Positions 22,367 through 30,487 of a stretch of DNA of 64,000 nt are shown piece by piece. The stretch lies in NCBI GenBank assembly GCA_000761475.1, contig JQNW01000001.1:62001-126000 (forward strand), read 5' to 3'. Both the position numbers and the translations under genes were made by a program. The stretch's first letter is position 1, and each line of letters starts with the position of its first letter. The stretch is from Chromohalobacter israelensis (GTDB lineage Bacteria > Pseudomonadota > Gammaproteobacteria > Pseudomonadales > Halomonadaceae). Below the pieces are notes generated by a model. It did no database searches. It was not told the origin of the DNA and worked only from the letters and a program-made list of their open reading frames with translations.

Positions 22367-23305
22367 ATGATCACGGCATACATCACCCATCCCCACTGCA
22401 TGCGGCACCTCATGGGGCCGACGCATCCCGAGAGCCCCAAGCGTCTGGAGGCGATTCGGGCGCGTCTGGCACTGACCGGCATCCTGACGCACACCATGCA
22501 GTCCGATGCACCGCCCGTGACGCGGGAGACCCTGGCCCTGGCGCACTCCCTGCAATATCTGGATGCCCTCGAGGCGCACGCTCCCACGCAAGGCCTGCAC
22601 GAGCTGGACGGCGACACGCACATGGGCCAGGACACCCTGACCGCCGCGCGCCTGGCTGCCGGTGCGGTCGTGCGGGGCGTCGACCAGGTGTTCCGCCATC
22701 AGGCAGACAATGTCTTCTGCGCCGTGCGTCCGCCCGGTCATCATGCCGAGCGCGGCACGGCCATGGGCTTCTGCTTCTACAACAATATCGCCGTGGGGCT
22801 TGCGCATGCGCGACAGCGTCATGGCGTGGAGCGTGTCGCGGTACTCGATTTCGACGTCCATCAGGGCAACGGAACGGTCGACATCTTCAAGAACGATCCG
22901 GGCGTGTTGATCTGCTCGAGCTTCCAGTCCCCCTTCTATCCCTGGCGCTATCAGCAGGGTCAATGGGACAACGTGCTCAACACGCCACTGTCGGCAGGCG
23001 CCGACGGCCATGAGTTTCGCCGACGGGTGGAGGCCCAGTGGCTTCCCGCCCTGCAAGCCTTCAAGCCACAGCTGGTTCTGCTCTCGGCGGGCTTCGACGC
23101 GCATCGCGACGATCCCATGGGCGGCCTCAACCTGCTCGAAGACGACTACTACTGGGTGACGCAGCTGGCGCTCGATATCGCCCGCGTCTATGCCGAGGGT
23201 CGCCTGGTGTCAGCCCTCGAGGGCGGTTATCACCTGGACTCCCTGTCCACCAGCGTCGAGGCCCACCTCAAGGCGCTGCTGGGTTTGCCGCTGGGCCATC
23301 CCTGA
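22367..23305 (+). CDS. Histone deacetylase family protein (class II-like)
   Basis: A 312-residue zinc amidohydrolase of the HDAC / AcuC / acetylpolyamine amidohydrolase family. All catalytic parts are present: H125-H126 in RPPGHHAERG, metal ligands D163 and H165 in DFDVHQGNGT, D244 in SAGFDAHRDDP, and the catalytic Tyr Y288 in EGGYHL. Length fits single-domain bacterial class II enzymes. GGAG precedes ATG 22367. It lies divergent from pat and 72 bases before the Xre-cupin gene. The substrate could be acetylated proteins (with pat) or acetylated polyamines (with the Xre-cupin regulator and permease). Confidence 0.9.
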   Translation: MITAYITHPHCMRHLMGPTHPESPKRLEAIRARLALTGILTHTMQSDAPPVTRETLALAHSLQYLDALEAHAPTQGLHELDGDTHMGQDTLTAARLAAGAVVRGVDQVFRHQADNVFCAVRPPGHHAERGTAMGFCFYNNIAVGLAHARQRHGVERVAVLDFDVHQGNGTVDIFKNDPGVLICSSFQSPFYPWRYQQGQWDNVLNTPLSAGADGHEFRRRVEAQWLPALQAFKPQLVLLSAGFDAHRDDPMGGLNLLEDDYYWVTQLALDIARVYAEGRLVSALEGGYHLDSLSTSVEAHLKALLGLPLGHP

Positions 23306-23377
23306 CAAGCCCCCTCGCGCCGCCCCCTCGCGGCTGTGGTATCCTGCTGGAAACTTTATTTCCTATCGTGGAATGCC

Positions 23378-24010
23378 ATGGCCACCCAGACCGATAGCGA
23401 AGCCGCTCTGCGTATCGCCTCCGGACGCAAAGCATTCGTGGAGCCGCTACGCCTTGGCGAGCGCCTCAAGGAAATCCGCCTCTCCAACCGCTGGACACTG
23501 GAAGACGTCAGTCAGCGCACGGGACTGGCACGCTCGACCCTGTCCAAGATCGAGAACGACCAGATATCGCCTACCTTCAGTGCCGTGCAGAAGCTCATCG
23601 GCGGCCTCGGGATCGACCTGCCGCAATTGCTGGCGCCACCCAAACCGCAATCGCGTACCCTGGGACGCCGCGACCTGACACGTGTCGGCGAGGGCAAGCA
23701 GCATCCCACCCCGACCTACGAGCATGAACTGCTGTCGTGGCAGCTGGCACAAAAGCGCATGATCCCGTTCAAGACCATCGTGCGTGCGCGGGACTTCAAC
23801 GAGTTCAGCGAATGGGTGCGCCACGACGGAGAAGAGTTCCTGATGGTGCTCGACGGCGACATATGGCTCTACACCGAGTTTTACGAACCCCTGCACCTTG
23901 CCCAGGGCGACAGCATCTACTTCGACAGCGACATGGGACACGCCCTGATCTCCGTCAGCGAGACGGACGCCGTCGTGCTCTCGGTCTGCACGCGAGGCGA
24001 GAACGCCTGA
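23378..24010 (+). CDS. Xre-family regulator with C-terminal cupin (PuuR-like)
   Basis: A 210-residue one-component regulator. An Xre helix-turn-helix occupies about residues 28-82 (LKEIRLSNRWTLEDVSQRTG, then STLSKIENDQISPTFSAVQK). A cupin sensor follows at about 130-205 (WVRHDGEEFLMVLDGDI, GDSIYFDSDMGHALISVSE). Such regulators control polyamine, amino-acid or quaternary-amine pathways. The start is ATG 23378, with only a weak TGGA upstream. It follows the HDAC gene and is convergent with the APC permease, its most likely target along with itself. Confidence 0.88.
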   Translation: MATQTDSEAALRIASGRKAFVEPLRLGERLKEIRLSNRWTLEDVSQRTGLARSTLSKIENDQISPTFSAVQKLIGGLGIDLPQLLAPPKPQSRTLGRRDLTRVGEGKQHPTPTYEHELLSWQLAQKRMIPFKTIVRARDFNEFSEWVRHDGEEFLMVLDGDIWLYTEFYEPLHLAQGDSIYFDSDMGHALISVSETDAVVLSVCTRGENA

Positions 24011-24012
24011 CG

Positions 24013-24043
24013 CAAGACGCCCGGCACGAGGCCGGGCGTCTTG
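24013..24043. terminator. Terminator between the Xre-cupin and permease genes
   Basis: A perfect 13-bp stem (CAAGACGCCCGGC with GCCGGGCGTCTTG) around the loop ACGAG, placed between convergent stops. There is no long T run on either side, but the stem is strong. Confidence 0.65.
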
Positions 24044-24072
24044 TCATCGTGGCGACTCATGCACGGCGACAA

Positions 24073-25533
24073 TCACTCGATGTCTTTCACCGCGCTGTCA
24101 CCGGAGAGCTCGCGCGCCATCATGCGATCGCTGTACGCCACGCCATAGCGCCGACGCGACCAGAGATACATCCCCAGTCCCAGCAGCATCCAGGCCCCGA
24201 AGACGACCCACTCGATCGGCAGCAGCGCCGAGGGGCTGCCCGGCAGGTAAAGGCTCACCATTCCCAGCGACAGAAGCACGGCGACGATGCCCACCGCCTT
24301 GCCAAAGCGCACCTTGAAGGGGCGCGGCATGTCAGCACGCTTGTGACGCATCACCAGGAAAGACAAGGCCACGAACAGGTACGCGATGACGATGCCCAGC
24401 CCGCCGGCATCGACGAGCCACACCAGCATCGGGCGCCCGAAGAACGGCGCCAGGCACGACACGGCGCCGATCATGATCACCGCATTGCTGGGCGTCTTGT
24501 AACGCGGATGCAGCTTGCCCAGAAAGGCCGGCAGCATGCCCGCGTGCGCCAGGGCGTAAACGGCGCGGGAGCCGCCGATGTAGAAGGCGTTCCAGCTCGT
24601 GATGATACCCGCGATCCCCGCCAGCACCATCAGCTTGCCGGCCCAGGGCGCCGAGAAAACGGCCTGCATGGCATCCGGTACCGCCAGCGTGGAGGCTTCC
24701 AGCGCCTGCGGATCGAGCATCAGCGACGTCCCCAGGATGATCAACGCATACCAGAACACCGCCAGGATGACCGAGATCATCAGCACCTTGCCGATGTCGC
24801 GAAACGGTAGATTGATTTCCTCCGCTGCCTGGGGAATCACGTCGAAGCCCACGAACATGAACGGCACCATGATCATGACCGTCATGATGCCGCCCACGAG
24901 GCCGCTCTCGACGTTGAACAACGGCTCCATGTGGACGGTCTCGCCGGTAAAGAGCGCTCCCGTGATGAACATCACGCCCACGACCAGAATCAGCACAGTC
25001 ACCAGCTTCTGCACCAGGGCCGCCGTGCGAATGCCGATGTAGTTGATCGCCATCATGATCACCGAGCCGATGACGCCGACCGCCACCCAGGTGGCCTTGA
25101 CGTCCCATCCGGCAATCGTCCAGAGATGGCCGACGGCATAGCCGGGGAACAGGTTCTCGAATACCGTGGGCAACGCCACGGCTTCGAACGACACCACGCT
25201 CATGTAGCCGAGCACGATGGTCCAGGTACACAGAAAGGAAGCGAAATGCCCCAGCGCATGATAGCTGTACACATGCTCCCCCCCTACCTGCGGCATCGCC
25301 GAGGCCAGTTCGGCGTAGGTCAACCCGACCAGCACGATGGCCACGCCGCCGATGAGAAAGGCCAGAATGGCGCCCATGCTCCCTGCCGACTGGATCCAGT
25401 TGCCGGTCATGACGATCCAGCCCCAGCCGACCATGGCCCCAAACGCCAGTGCCAGCACATCCTTGCGCGCCAGCACGCGAGTCAGTTCGCTTGCCCCTTG
25501 AGAAGCCTTCGTTCGATTCATCGCGATACTCAT
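24073..25533 (-). CDS. APC-superfamily amino acid/amine permease
   Basis: A 486-residue inner-membrane permease with about 12 membrane spans. The first span has the APC signature FGAMVGWGWIVMTGNWIQSA, and the family loop FVGFDVIPQAAEEINLP lies mid-protein. Relatives move amino acids, ethanolamine or putrescine with H+ or Na+; the substrate is not readable from sequence. ATG 25533 is the most sensible start, though no clear ribosome site is seen; ATG 25521 is an alternative. Its convergent neighbour is an Xre-cupin regulator. Confidence 0.85.
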   Translation of the reverse strand: MSIAMNRTKASQGASELTRVLARKDVLALAFGAMVGWGWIVMTGNWIQSAGSMGAILAFLIGGVAIVLVGLTYAELASAMPQVGGEHVYSYHALGHFASFLCTWTIVLGYMSVVSFEAVALPTVFENLFPGYAVGHLWTIAGWDVKATWVAVGVIGSVIMMAINYIGIRTAALVQKLVTVLILVVGVMFITGALFTGETVHMEPLFNVESGLVGGIMTVMIMVPFMFVGFDVIPQAAEEINLPFRDIGKVLMISVILAVFWYALIILGTSLMLDPQALEASTLAVPDAMQAVFSAPWAGKLMVLAGIAGIITSWNAFYIGGSRAVYALAHAGMLPAFLGKLHPRYKTPSNAVIMIGAVSCLAPFFGRPMLVWLVDAGGLGIVIAYLFVALSFLVMRHKRADMPRPFKVRFGKAVGIVAVLLSLGMVSLYLPGSPSALLPIEWVVFGAWMLLGLGMYLWSRRRYGVAYSDRMMARELSGDSAVKDIE

Positions 25534-25593
25534 TATTGGAACTATGTTTATTGATACAACCGGACATCGCACCCTGTTTTCCCGGCGAATCAG

Positions 25594-26517
25594 TCAGGTA
25601 TGCTGAACGTCGTCGCCCCGCCAAAGCAGCTTGCCACACTCGGCCAGCGTATAGCCGCCCAGCGACTGAGCGAGCGCCAGGCCGGCAGCACTGTGCAGAT
25701 AATCGAACATCTGCTGCAGCAGGGAACGGAAGTACACATTGCGGGGCGTCACCAGATCGAACGCTTCCTCGGTGATGGGGATGAACCCCAGGCCGAATTC
25801 ATTGGCAGCCGACAAGGTGCCCGGCCCGATATCGGCATCGTGACGGGCGATCAACGAGGCGATCTCGCGCTCGCTGTACGCCACGGCGTGGGTATTGAGC
25901 TGCTCGAGCCGCAACTGGTGGCCCGCCAGCCACTCCTTGAGAAAGCGTTGCGACCCCGCCCCCTCCTGGCGCACCGCCCAGCGACGTCCGGCGCCGAACA
26001 GTCCCGACGGGTCATGTGGCTGATGTCGATCCTCGGGGCGAATGATCAGCCCCTGGCTGCGACGGAACAGGCGCACCAGCACCCAGTGCCGATAACCGCT
26101 GTGGCTTCGTACCAGCGCCGGGTGGCGCAACTCGCTTTCCTCGGCCCGCCCCCAGTGAATCGCGCAGACATCCGCACGCCCCTGAGACAGCAGGGACAGG
26201 CCCAGCTGCGTGCCGGTCACGCTGTAGCCGTAGAAGGCATGTCCCTGTTGCTGCTGATTGAGGCGCATGATGAGCGCCGACAGCAGCGGGTCGTCGCTTC
26301 CGGTGACCATCAAGCGATCGGCCAGTACGCCGTGGTGGCAGGACTCGAGAATCCACTGCTCGACCAGGCGCCGCGGAAACAGCCACTTGCCTGTCACCTT
26401 GGTGGACGGGATCGCCCCATCGCTGGCGAGCTGATAGATCTTCTTTTCGTTGAGGTGCAGCAGCTCGGCGACCTGATGCACGTTGAGAAACGGCGAAGTC
26501 GAGGACGTATCGTTCAT
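25594..26517 (-). CDS. Helix-turn-helix regulator with periplasmic-binding-like domain
   Basis: A 307-residue one-component regulator. An excisionase/MerR-type DNA-binding domain covers residues about 10-58 (LNVHQVAELLHLNEKKIYQL, GKWLFPRRLVEQWI). A substrate-binding-like domain related to molybdate-binding proteins follows (TGSDDPLLSALIMRLNQQQQ, ADVCAIHW, FGAGRRWAVRQEGAGSQRFL). Its start overlaps the fdhD stop by four bases (ATGA), so both are made together, opposite the formate dehydrogenase operon. I infer that it senses a molybdenum- or formate-related ligand and controls the cluster; there is no transporter nearby. Confidence 0.8.
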   Translation of the reverse strand: MNDTSSTSPFLNVHQVAELLHLNEKKIYQLASDGAIPSTKVTGKWLFPRRLVEQWILESCHHGVLADRLMVTGSDDPLLSALIMRLNQQQQGHAFYGYSVTGTQLGLSLLSQGRADVCAIHWGRAEESELRHPALVRSHSGYRHWVLVRLFRRSQGLIIRPEDRHQPHDPSGLFGAGRRWAVRQEGAGSQRFLKEWLAGHQLRLEQLNTHAVAYSEREIASLIARHDADIGPGTLSAANEFGLGFIPITEEAFDLVTPRNVYFRSLLQQMFDYLHSAAGLALAQSLGGYTLAECGKLLWRGDDVQHT

Positions 26518-27416
26518 GCGTCGCCCTTGCGGCGCGTGGCCGCCTTGTCGCCGGGACGCGGCGCGGGCTTGGCATCCAGCACCAGGCGCGCCTGGTCATC
26601 GACGACCTGGAAATGCCGCCCCTTGGCGCGGGCCACCAGCAGCACGCCGAAGCGCTTGGCCAGCTCGACCCCCTTCTGGGTCATGCCCGAGCGCGAGACC
26701 AGCACGCTGATCCCCATCTGCGCGACCTTGAGCACCATTTCAGAGGTCAGCCGTCCCGTGGTGTAGAAAATGTCGGCCGAGGCCAGCTCGGCATCTTCCG
26801 GCGCGCCTTCGCCCAGGGCCGCCAGCCACTGCCGACCGGCCAGCGTATCCACCGCATTGTGGCGCCCCACATCCTCGACGAATCCCAGCACCCGATCCTG
26901 ACGGCACAGGGCACAGCCATGCACGGCGCCGGCGTTGCGATAGGTCTCGTTGAAGCGCCCCAGGTCGTCGAGCAGGCGGTAGAGCACCGCCTGCGACAAC
27001 GCCGCGTTCGGCAGCGGATGCAGATCGGTGGCGTCGAGCAGACGCCCGAATACGGTGCCTTGGCCACACCCCGTGGTCACGGTTCGCTGCGCCAGGCGTG
27101 CATCGAGATCTTCCGGCAAGGCCCGCGTCACCACGGCCGCTGCCTCGACCTCCCAGTCGACCTGCAAGGCCTCGACGTCCTCCACCCGCCTCAGCAAGCC
27201 CTGGTTGCGCAGATACCCCAGCACCAGCGCTTCCGGCTCGGCGCCCAGCGTCATCAGAGTGACGATCTCCTGGCGATTCAAGTAGACGGTCAAGGCACGC
27301 TCGGCGGCGATGGCCTGACGACGCGCCTGCCCATACTCGTCGGTCACCGTGATTTCCAGCGTGGTTGGCATCCGCGCCCGGCTCAGCACTACCTGGCTCT
27401 GCACTGCGTTGGACAT
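26514..27416 (-). CDS. fdhD: Formate dehydrogenase accessory sulfurtransferase FdhD
   Basis: A 300-residue protein that passes sulfur from a cysteine desulfurase to the molybdenum cofactor before insertion into formate dehydrogenase. The family core is clear (ALTVYLNRQEIVTLMTLGAE, GFVEDVGRHNAVDTLAG, FYTTGRLTSEMVLKVAQMGI). Unlike E. coli FdhD, which has CxxC on the transfer loop, here the loop reads TTGCGQGT, keeping C117 but with Gly at the second position. Another pair, C168-A-L-C171 (HGCALC), lies nearby. The strong site AGAGGAGG precedes ATG 27416, fixing the start. It is divergent from the operon it serves. Confidence 0.93.
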   Translation of the reverse strand: MSNAVQSQVVLSRARMPTTLEITVTDEYGQARRQAIAAERALTVYLNRQEIVTLMTLGAEPEALVLGYLRNQGLLRRVEDVEALQVDWEVEAAAVVTRALPEDLDARLAQRTVTTGCGQGTVFGRLLDATDLHPLPNAALSQAVLYRLLDDLGRFNETYRNAGAVHGCALCRQDRVLGFVEDVGRHNAVDTLAGRQWLAALGEGAPEDAELASADIFYTTGRLTSEMVLKVAQMGISVLVSRSGMTQKGVELAKRFGVLLVARAKGRHFQVVDDQARLVLDAKPAPRPGDKAATRRKGDA

Positions 27417-27517
27417 GCTTCCTCCTCTTTCGTGACGCCAGGATACCCAAAGCACGACACGCATGCCCAAGGGAAATCCAACTGACGCCACAACGACAGC
27501 GTATTTTCCTGCCTGTC

Positions 27518-27533
27518 AGGCACGCCGCTTGCT
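27518..27533 (+). promoter_or_regulatory. Sigma-54 promoter (-24/-12) ahead of the formate dehydrogenase operon
   Basis: AGGCACGCCGCTTGCT matches the RpoN consensus TGGCACG-N4-TTGCW except for the first base. It has the required GG-N10-GC spacing (GG 27519-27520, GC 27531-27532) and lies 70 bases before the DUF3305 gene. A palindrome TGCCTGTCAGGCA (27510-27522) overlaps the -24 box. A TATGAT at 27535 could serve sigma-70, but no -35 partner is seen. Confidence 0.6.
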
Positions 27534-27602
27534 ATATGATGAAGACACGGGTGATGACGGTCTCGATACCGCCACACGATGCATGCCACAGGGAGACACG
27601 AG

Positions 27603-28034
27603 ATGGCGTCCGACGACAATCTGCGACATATCAGCTTCGCGTTGGCGAGCCAGCGCCAGGAGGTCAAGGGGTTTACCTCGCTGGCCTGGCATATCGCCTC
27701 CATGGGCTGTCACGACAATGGCCCCTACGTCCTGCCCCTCACGTTGATGTTGACCGAACGCACGGCCTATCGCTTCAACCTCGACTCGCAGCAGCCACGC
27801 CTGTTCGTGCGTTGCGAAGCCACCGACGAGGGACCCCAGCCACGCGAGATGACCGCAAGCCAGGATGTCGCCGCCAACTGGCTGGACGGCGACACCCAGG
27901 TCCTCGATGCCCCGATGCCACTGGCGATACAAGCCTGGCTCGAGGCCTATCTGGCACGCCACGGCGAGCGCATCGAGGCCGGTCGCAAGAAGAAACGCGC
28001 GGGCGCCGGACGCGCTCGCCAGCACCAGGAGTAA
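27603..28034 (+). CDS. DUF3305 protein of the formate dehydrogenase cluster
   Basis: A 143-residue soluble protein matching DUF3305, a family found almost only at the head of formate dehydrogenase clusters, with unproven function. There is a conserved Trp/His-rich middle (FTSLAWHIASMGCHDNGPYV) and a basic tail. ATG 27603 follows GGGAG; the frame extending to 27579 adds eight residues without support. It is the first gene after the sigma-54 promoter, and DUF3306 follows four bases on. Confidence 0.82.
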   Translation: MASDDNLRHISFALASQRQEVKGFTSLAWHIASMGCHDNGPYVLPLTLMLTERTAYRFNLDSQQPRLFVRCEATDEGPQPREMTASQDVAANWLDGDTQVLDAPMPLAIQAWLEAYLARHGERIEAGRKKKRAGAGRARQHQE

Positions 28035-28038
28035 CCCC

Positions 28039-28623
28039 ATGAGCTTTATGCAACGCTGGTCGCGGCGCAAGCACGAAAGCGCTCACCAGGCGCCGCAGGA
28101 GCCCGCCGTCGACGAGACCGAAAGCGACGAAGCCGCCGAGACAGCGCCCGAGCCCTCGACGCGCGCCGCTGCGTTGATTCCCGGCTATGACCCGGAGCGC
28201 CCGCTGGACGAACAACTGCCCGATCCCGACGCGCTGGGCGCCGGGGACGACTTCCGAGCCTTCCTGCTGCCGGGTGTCGGCGACATGCTCAAACGCCGCG
28301 CGCTGCGCCGCATGTTCAAGGTCGGCAACTACAACGTGCGCGACGGGCTCGACGATTACGACGACGATTATTCGCAACTGACGCAAATGGCGCCCGAGAC
28401 GGGCGAGCGCATGCGTCAATGGCTGCGTCAGGAACGCGACAAGGTGCTCTCGCCCGACGACCCCGCATCCGAGCCCTCGACAGTGCAGCCTGCCGATCCG
28501 GCGGCGGAGGATGACGCGAACGCCACGTCGCCGGAGGACGTGGCCCAGACCGAGCGAAGCACGCTGGCCGACGAGGAAAAGGCACCAAATGACCCACTCC
28601 GGCCCCCGGGTGCGTCAACTTGA
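28039..28623 (+). CDS. DUF3306 protein of the formate dehydrogenase cluster
   Basis: A 194-residue protein of family DUF3306, the regular neighbour of DUF3305. The conserved start MSFMQRWSRRKHE and core FLLPGVGDMLKRRALRRMFK, with YNVRDGLDDYDDDY, are present. Both ends are acidic and probably disordered. Role unknown, presumably in enzyme assembly. It starts four bases after DUF3305 stops. About 205 bases without an evident gene separate it from the Fe-S protein. Confidence 0.82.
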   Translation: MSFMQRWSRRKHESAHQAPQEPAVDETESDEAAETAPEPSTRAAALIPGYDPERPLDEQLPDPDALGAGDDFRAFLLPGVGDMLKRRALRRMFKVGNYNVRDGLDDYDDDYSQLTQMAPETGERMRQWLRQERDKVLSPDDPASEPSTVQPADPAAEDDANATSPEDVAQTERSTLADEEKAPNDPLRPPGAST

Positions 28624-28828
28624 CCCATCCCGCATGCCGCGACGGGCCTGACGCTCCCTTATCTTGGCCAGCAGGCCCTTCGCTTGCCCGGAGAATGGGA
28701 ACTTTATCTGCACATGATATAGATAGCCCCATGGCACAGGAGCTCGGCAAAGATCGAGCCCATGAAACAAGCCACGAAGATGGCATAGCACGACCCTGAC
28801 CCGTGCCAGACCAAGCTGATGAGGTGAC

Positions 28829-30487
28829 ATGCCCCAGTTCATTGATACGCGAGCGCTGAACGACGACGCGCGCAACACCGCTGCCCGAGAGGCTGCTCTG
28901 CAGCAGGTATCATGGCCGCAGAATCTCGCCCCGCCCACCGTGAGCTACGTCAGCCACGGTCATGTCGCCATCGTGGGCCCGGCGGACGCGATTCGCCGGG
29001 CGGCGGGCCGGCTTGCGGACAGCGAACTCGCCAGCGTGACGCTGATCGCGACGCAGGAAGACGGTGACGAGGCATCCGACACCGCCAACGCGCATTACAT
29101 CGCCTGCGATGCACCGCGGCTGGAGGGCTATCTAGGCGCCTTTCGCATGACCGCCGGCGAGAATGGCCCCCTCCTCTCCAAGGCGACGATCGGCCGTGAC
29201 CACTTCGACGCCGTGCTCGATCTCGGCGCGTCGCCCTTAATGCATTACGAACTCCCCCCGCCGGGTTACCACCGCGTGACGGCGACGACATCGCTGGAAC
29301 AAGCCCTGGGCGACCTGCAGGAATGCATCGGCGAATTCGAGAAGCCCCGTTATTTTCAGATCGACGCCTCCCTCTGCGCCCATGCGGGCCGCGGCCAAAG
29401 CGGCTGCACCCGGTGTCTCGACGTATGCCCTGCCGACGCCATCTCCAGCGTCAAGCAGGAGATCGTCATCGACCCGTTCCGCTGTCACGGCGCGGGGAGC
29501 TGCACCAGTGCCTGCCCCACCGGGGCCATTCGCTATGCGCTGCCCACGCCGGAGCGCCTGGACGATTACATCACGCGCCTGCTGGCGACGTACCATGCCG
29601 AAGGAGGCGACACCGCCGTCGTGCGCTTCCTGGATCAGGAGACTCAGGCCAGCGAGCACGATGCCCCCGCAGGCCATGTGCTCGACGTGCCCCTCGAGGA
29701 GCTCGGCGCGGCGGGGCTGGATCACTGGCTCGGCGCCATTGCCCGGGGCGCCGCCGAGGTGCGCATCGTCATGCATGATGCCCTGCCGCCGTCACTGGCG
29801 AGCCTGGTACGCGATCAGTATGCGCAGGCCACCGCCATGCTCGAGGCCCTGGGCCACGACACCCGCCGCCTGGTGCCACTCGACGCCGGCGACGCCGACG
29901 CGCGCGATGCCTTGCCGAGCGTCGCGCCCCTCGCGACACGTCTCGACGCGGCACGGCCCCACGGCAAGCGCGAGGCGCTCAACGCCATTCTCGACTTCCT
30001 CGCCGCGCACGGCGCGCCCCGGGAGACGCGTGTCGCCATGCCGGCGGGCGCACCTTTCGGCACCCTCGACATCGATACCGACAACTGCACGCTGTGCATG
30101 GCCTGCGTGGCGGTCTGCCCCACCCAGGCGCTCAGCAGCCCCGGACAGTCGCCGGCCCTCAATTTTCAGGAAAGCGCCTGCGTGCAGTGCGGATTGTGCG
30201 AGACCGCATGTCCCGAGCAGGTCATTGCGCTGCATCCCGGCTTCATGGCCGCCCCCGAGCCGCGCAACCGCGTCGCGACGGTCAAGGAGGAGCCCCCCTT
30301 CGAGTGCATCAGCTGCGGCAAGCCCTTCGCCACCGCCAGCACCATCGCCTCGATCAAGCAGAAGCTGGCCGCGCACCCTTATTTCGCCGGCGACGCCATC
30401 AAGCGTCTCGAGATGTGCGAAGACTGCCGCGTCAAGGATATCTGGCACGACATGGCGCGTGACCCCAACGCTCAGCTCAAGGTATGA
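28829..30487 (+). CDS. Multi-cluster 4Fe-4S ferredoxin of the formate dehydrogenase cluster
   Basis: A 552-residue cytosolic protein with two pairs of [4Fe-4S] motifs. The first pair spans residues 183-229 (CTRCLDVCP and CTSACP). The second spans 420-461 (CTLCMACVAVCP and CVQCGLCETACP). A further C4 site (C493/C496 and C530/C533) resembles a zinc finger. Homologues lie between DUF3306 and the TorD-like chaperone in many formate dehydrogenase clusters; an electron-transfer or maturation role is likely but unproven. The start is ATG 28829. Its stop overlaps the next gene's start (ATGA). Confidence 0.88.
   Translation: MPQFIDTRALNDDARNTAAREAALQQVSWPQNLAPPTVSYVSHGHVAIVGPADAIRRAAGRLADSELASVTLIATQEDGDEASDTANAHYIACDAPRLEGYLGAFRMTAGENGPLLSKATIGRDHFDAVLDLGASPLMHYELPPPGYHRVTATTSLEQALGDLQECIGEFEKPRYFQIDASLCAHAGRGQSGCTRCLDVCPADAISSVKQEIVIDPFRCHGAGSCTSACPTGAIRYALPTPERLDDYITRLLATYHAEGGDTAVVRFLDQETQASEHDAPAGHVLDVPLEELGAAGLDHWLGAIARGAAEVRIVMHDALPPSLASLVRDQYAQATAMLEALGHDTRRLVPLDAGDADARDALPSVAPLATRLDAARPHGKREALNAILDFLAAHGAPRETRVAMPAGAPFGTLDIDTDNCTLCMACVAVCPTQALSSPGQSPALNFQESACVQCGLCETACPEQVIALHPGFMAAPEPRNRVATVKEEPPFECISCGKPFATASTIASIKQKLAAHPYFAGDAIKRLEMCEDCRVKDIWHDMARDPNAQLKV

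Noticed and set aside
27535-27540. TATGAT as a sigma-70 -10 box for the formate dehydrogenase operon.
   Set aside because: No -35 match lies 16-18 bases upstream, whereas the overlapping sigma-54 element is nearly complete.
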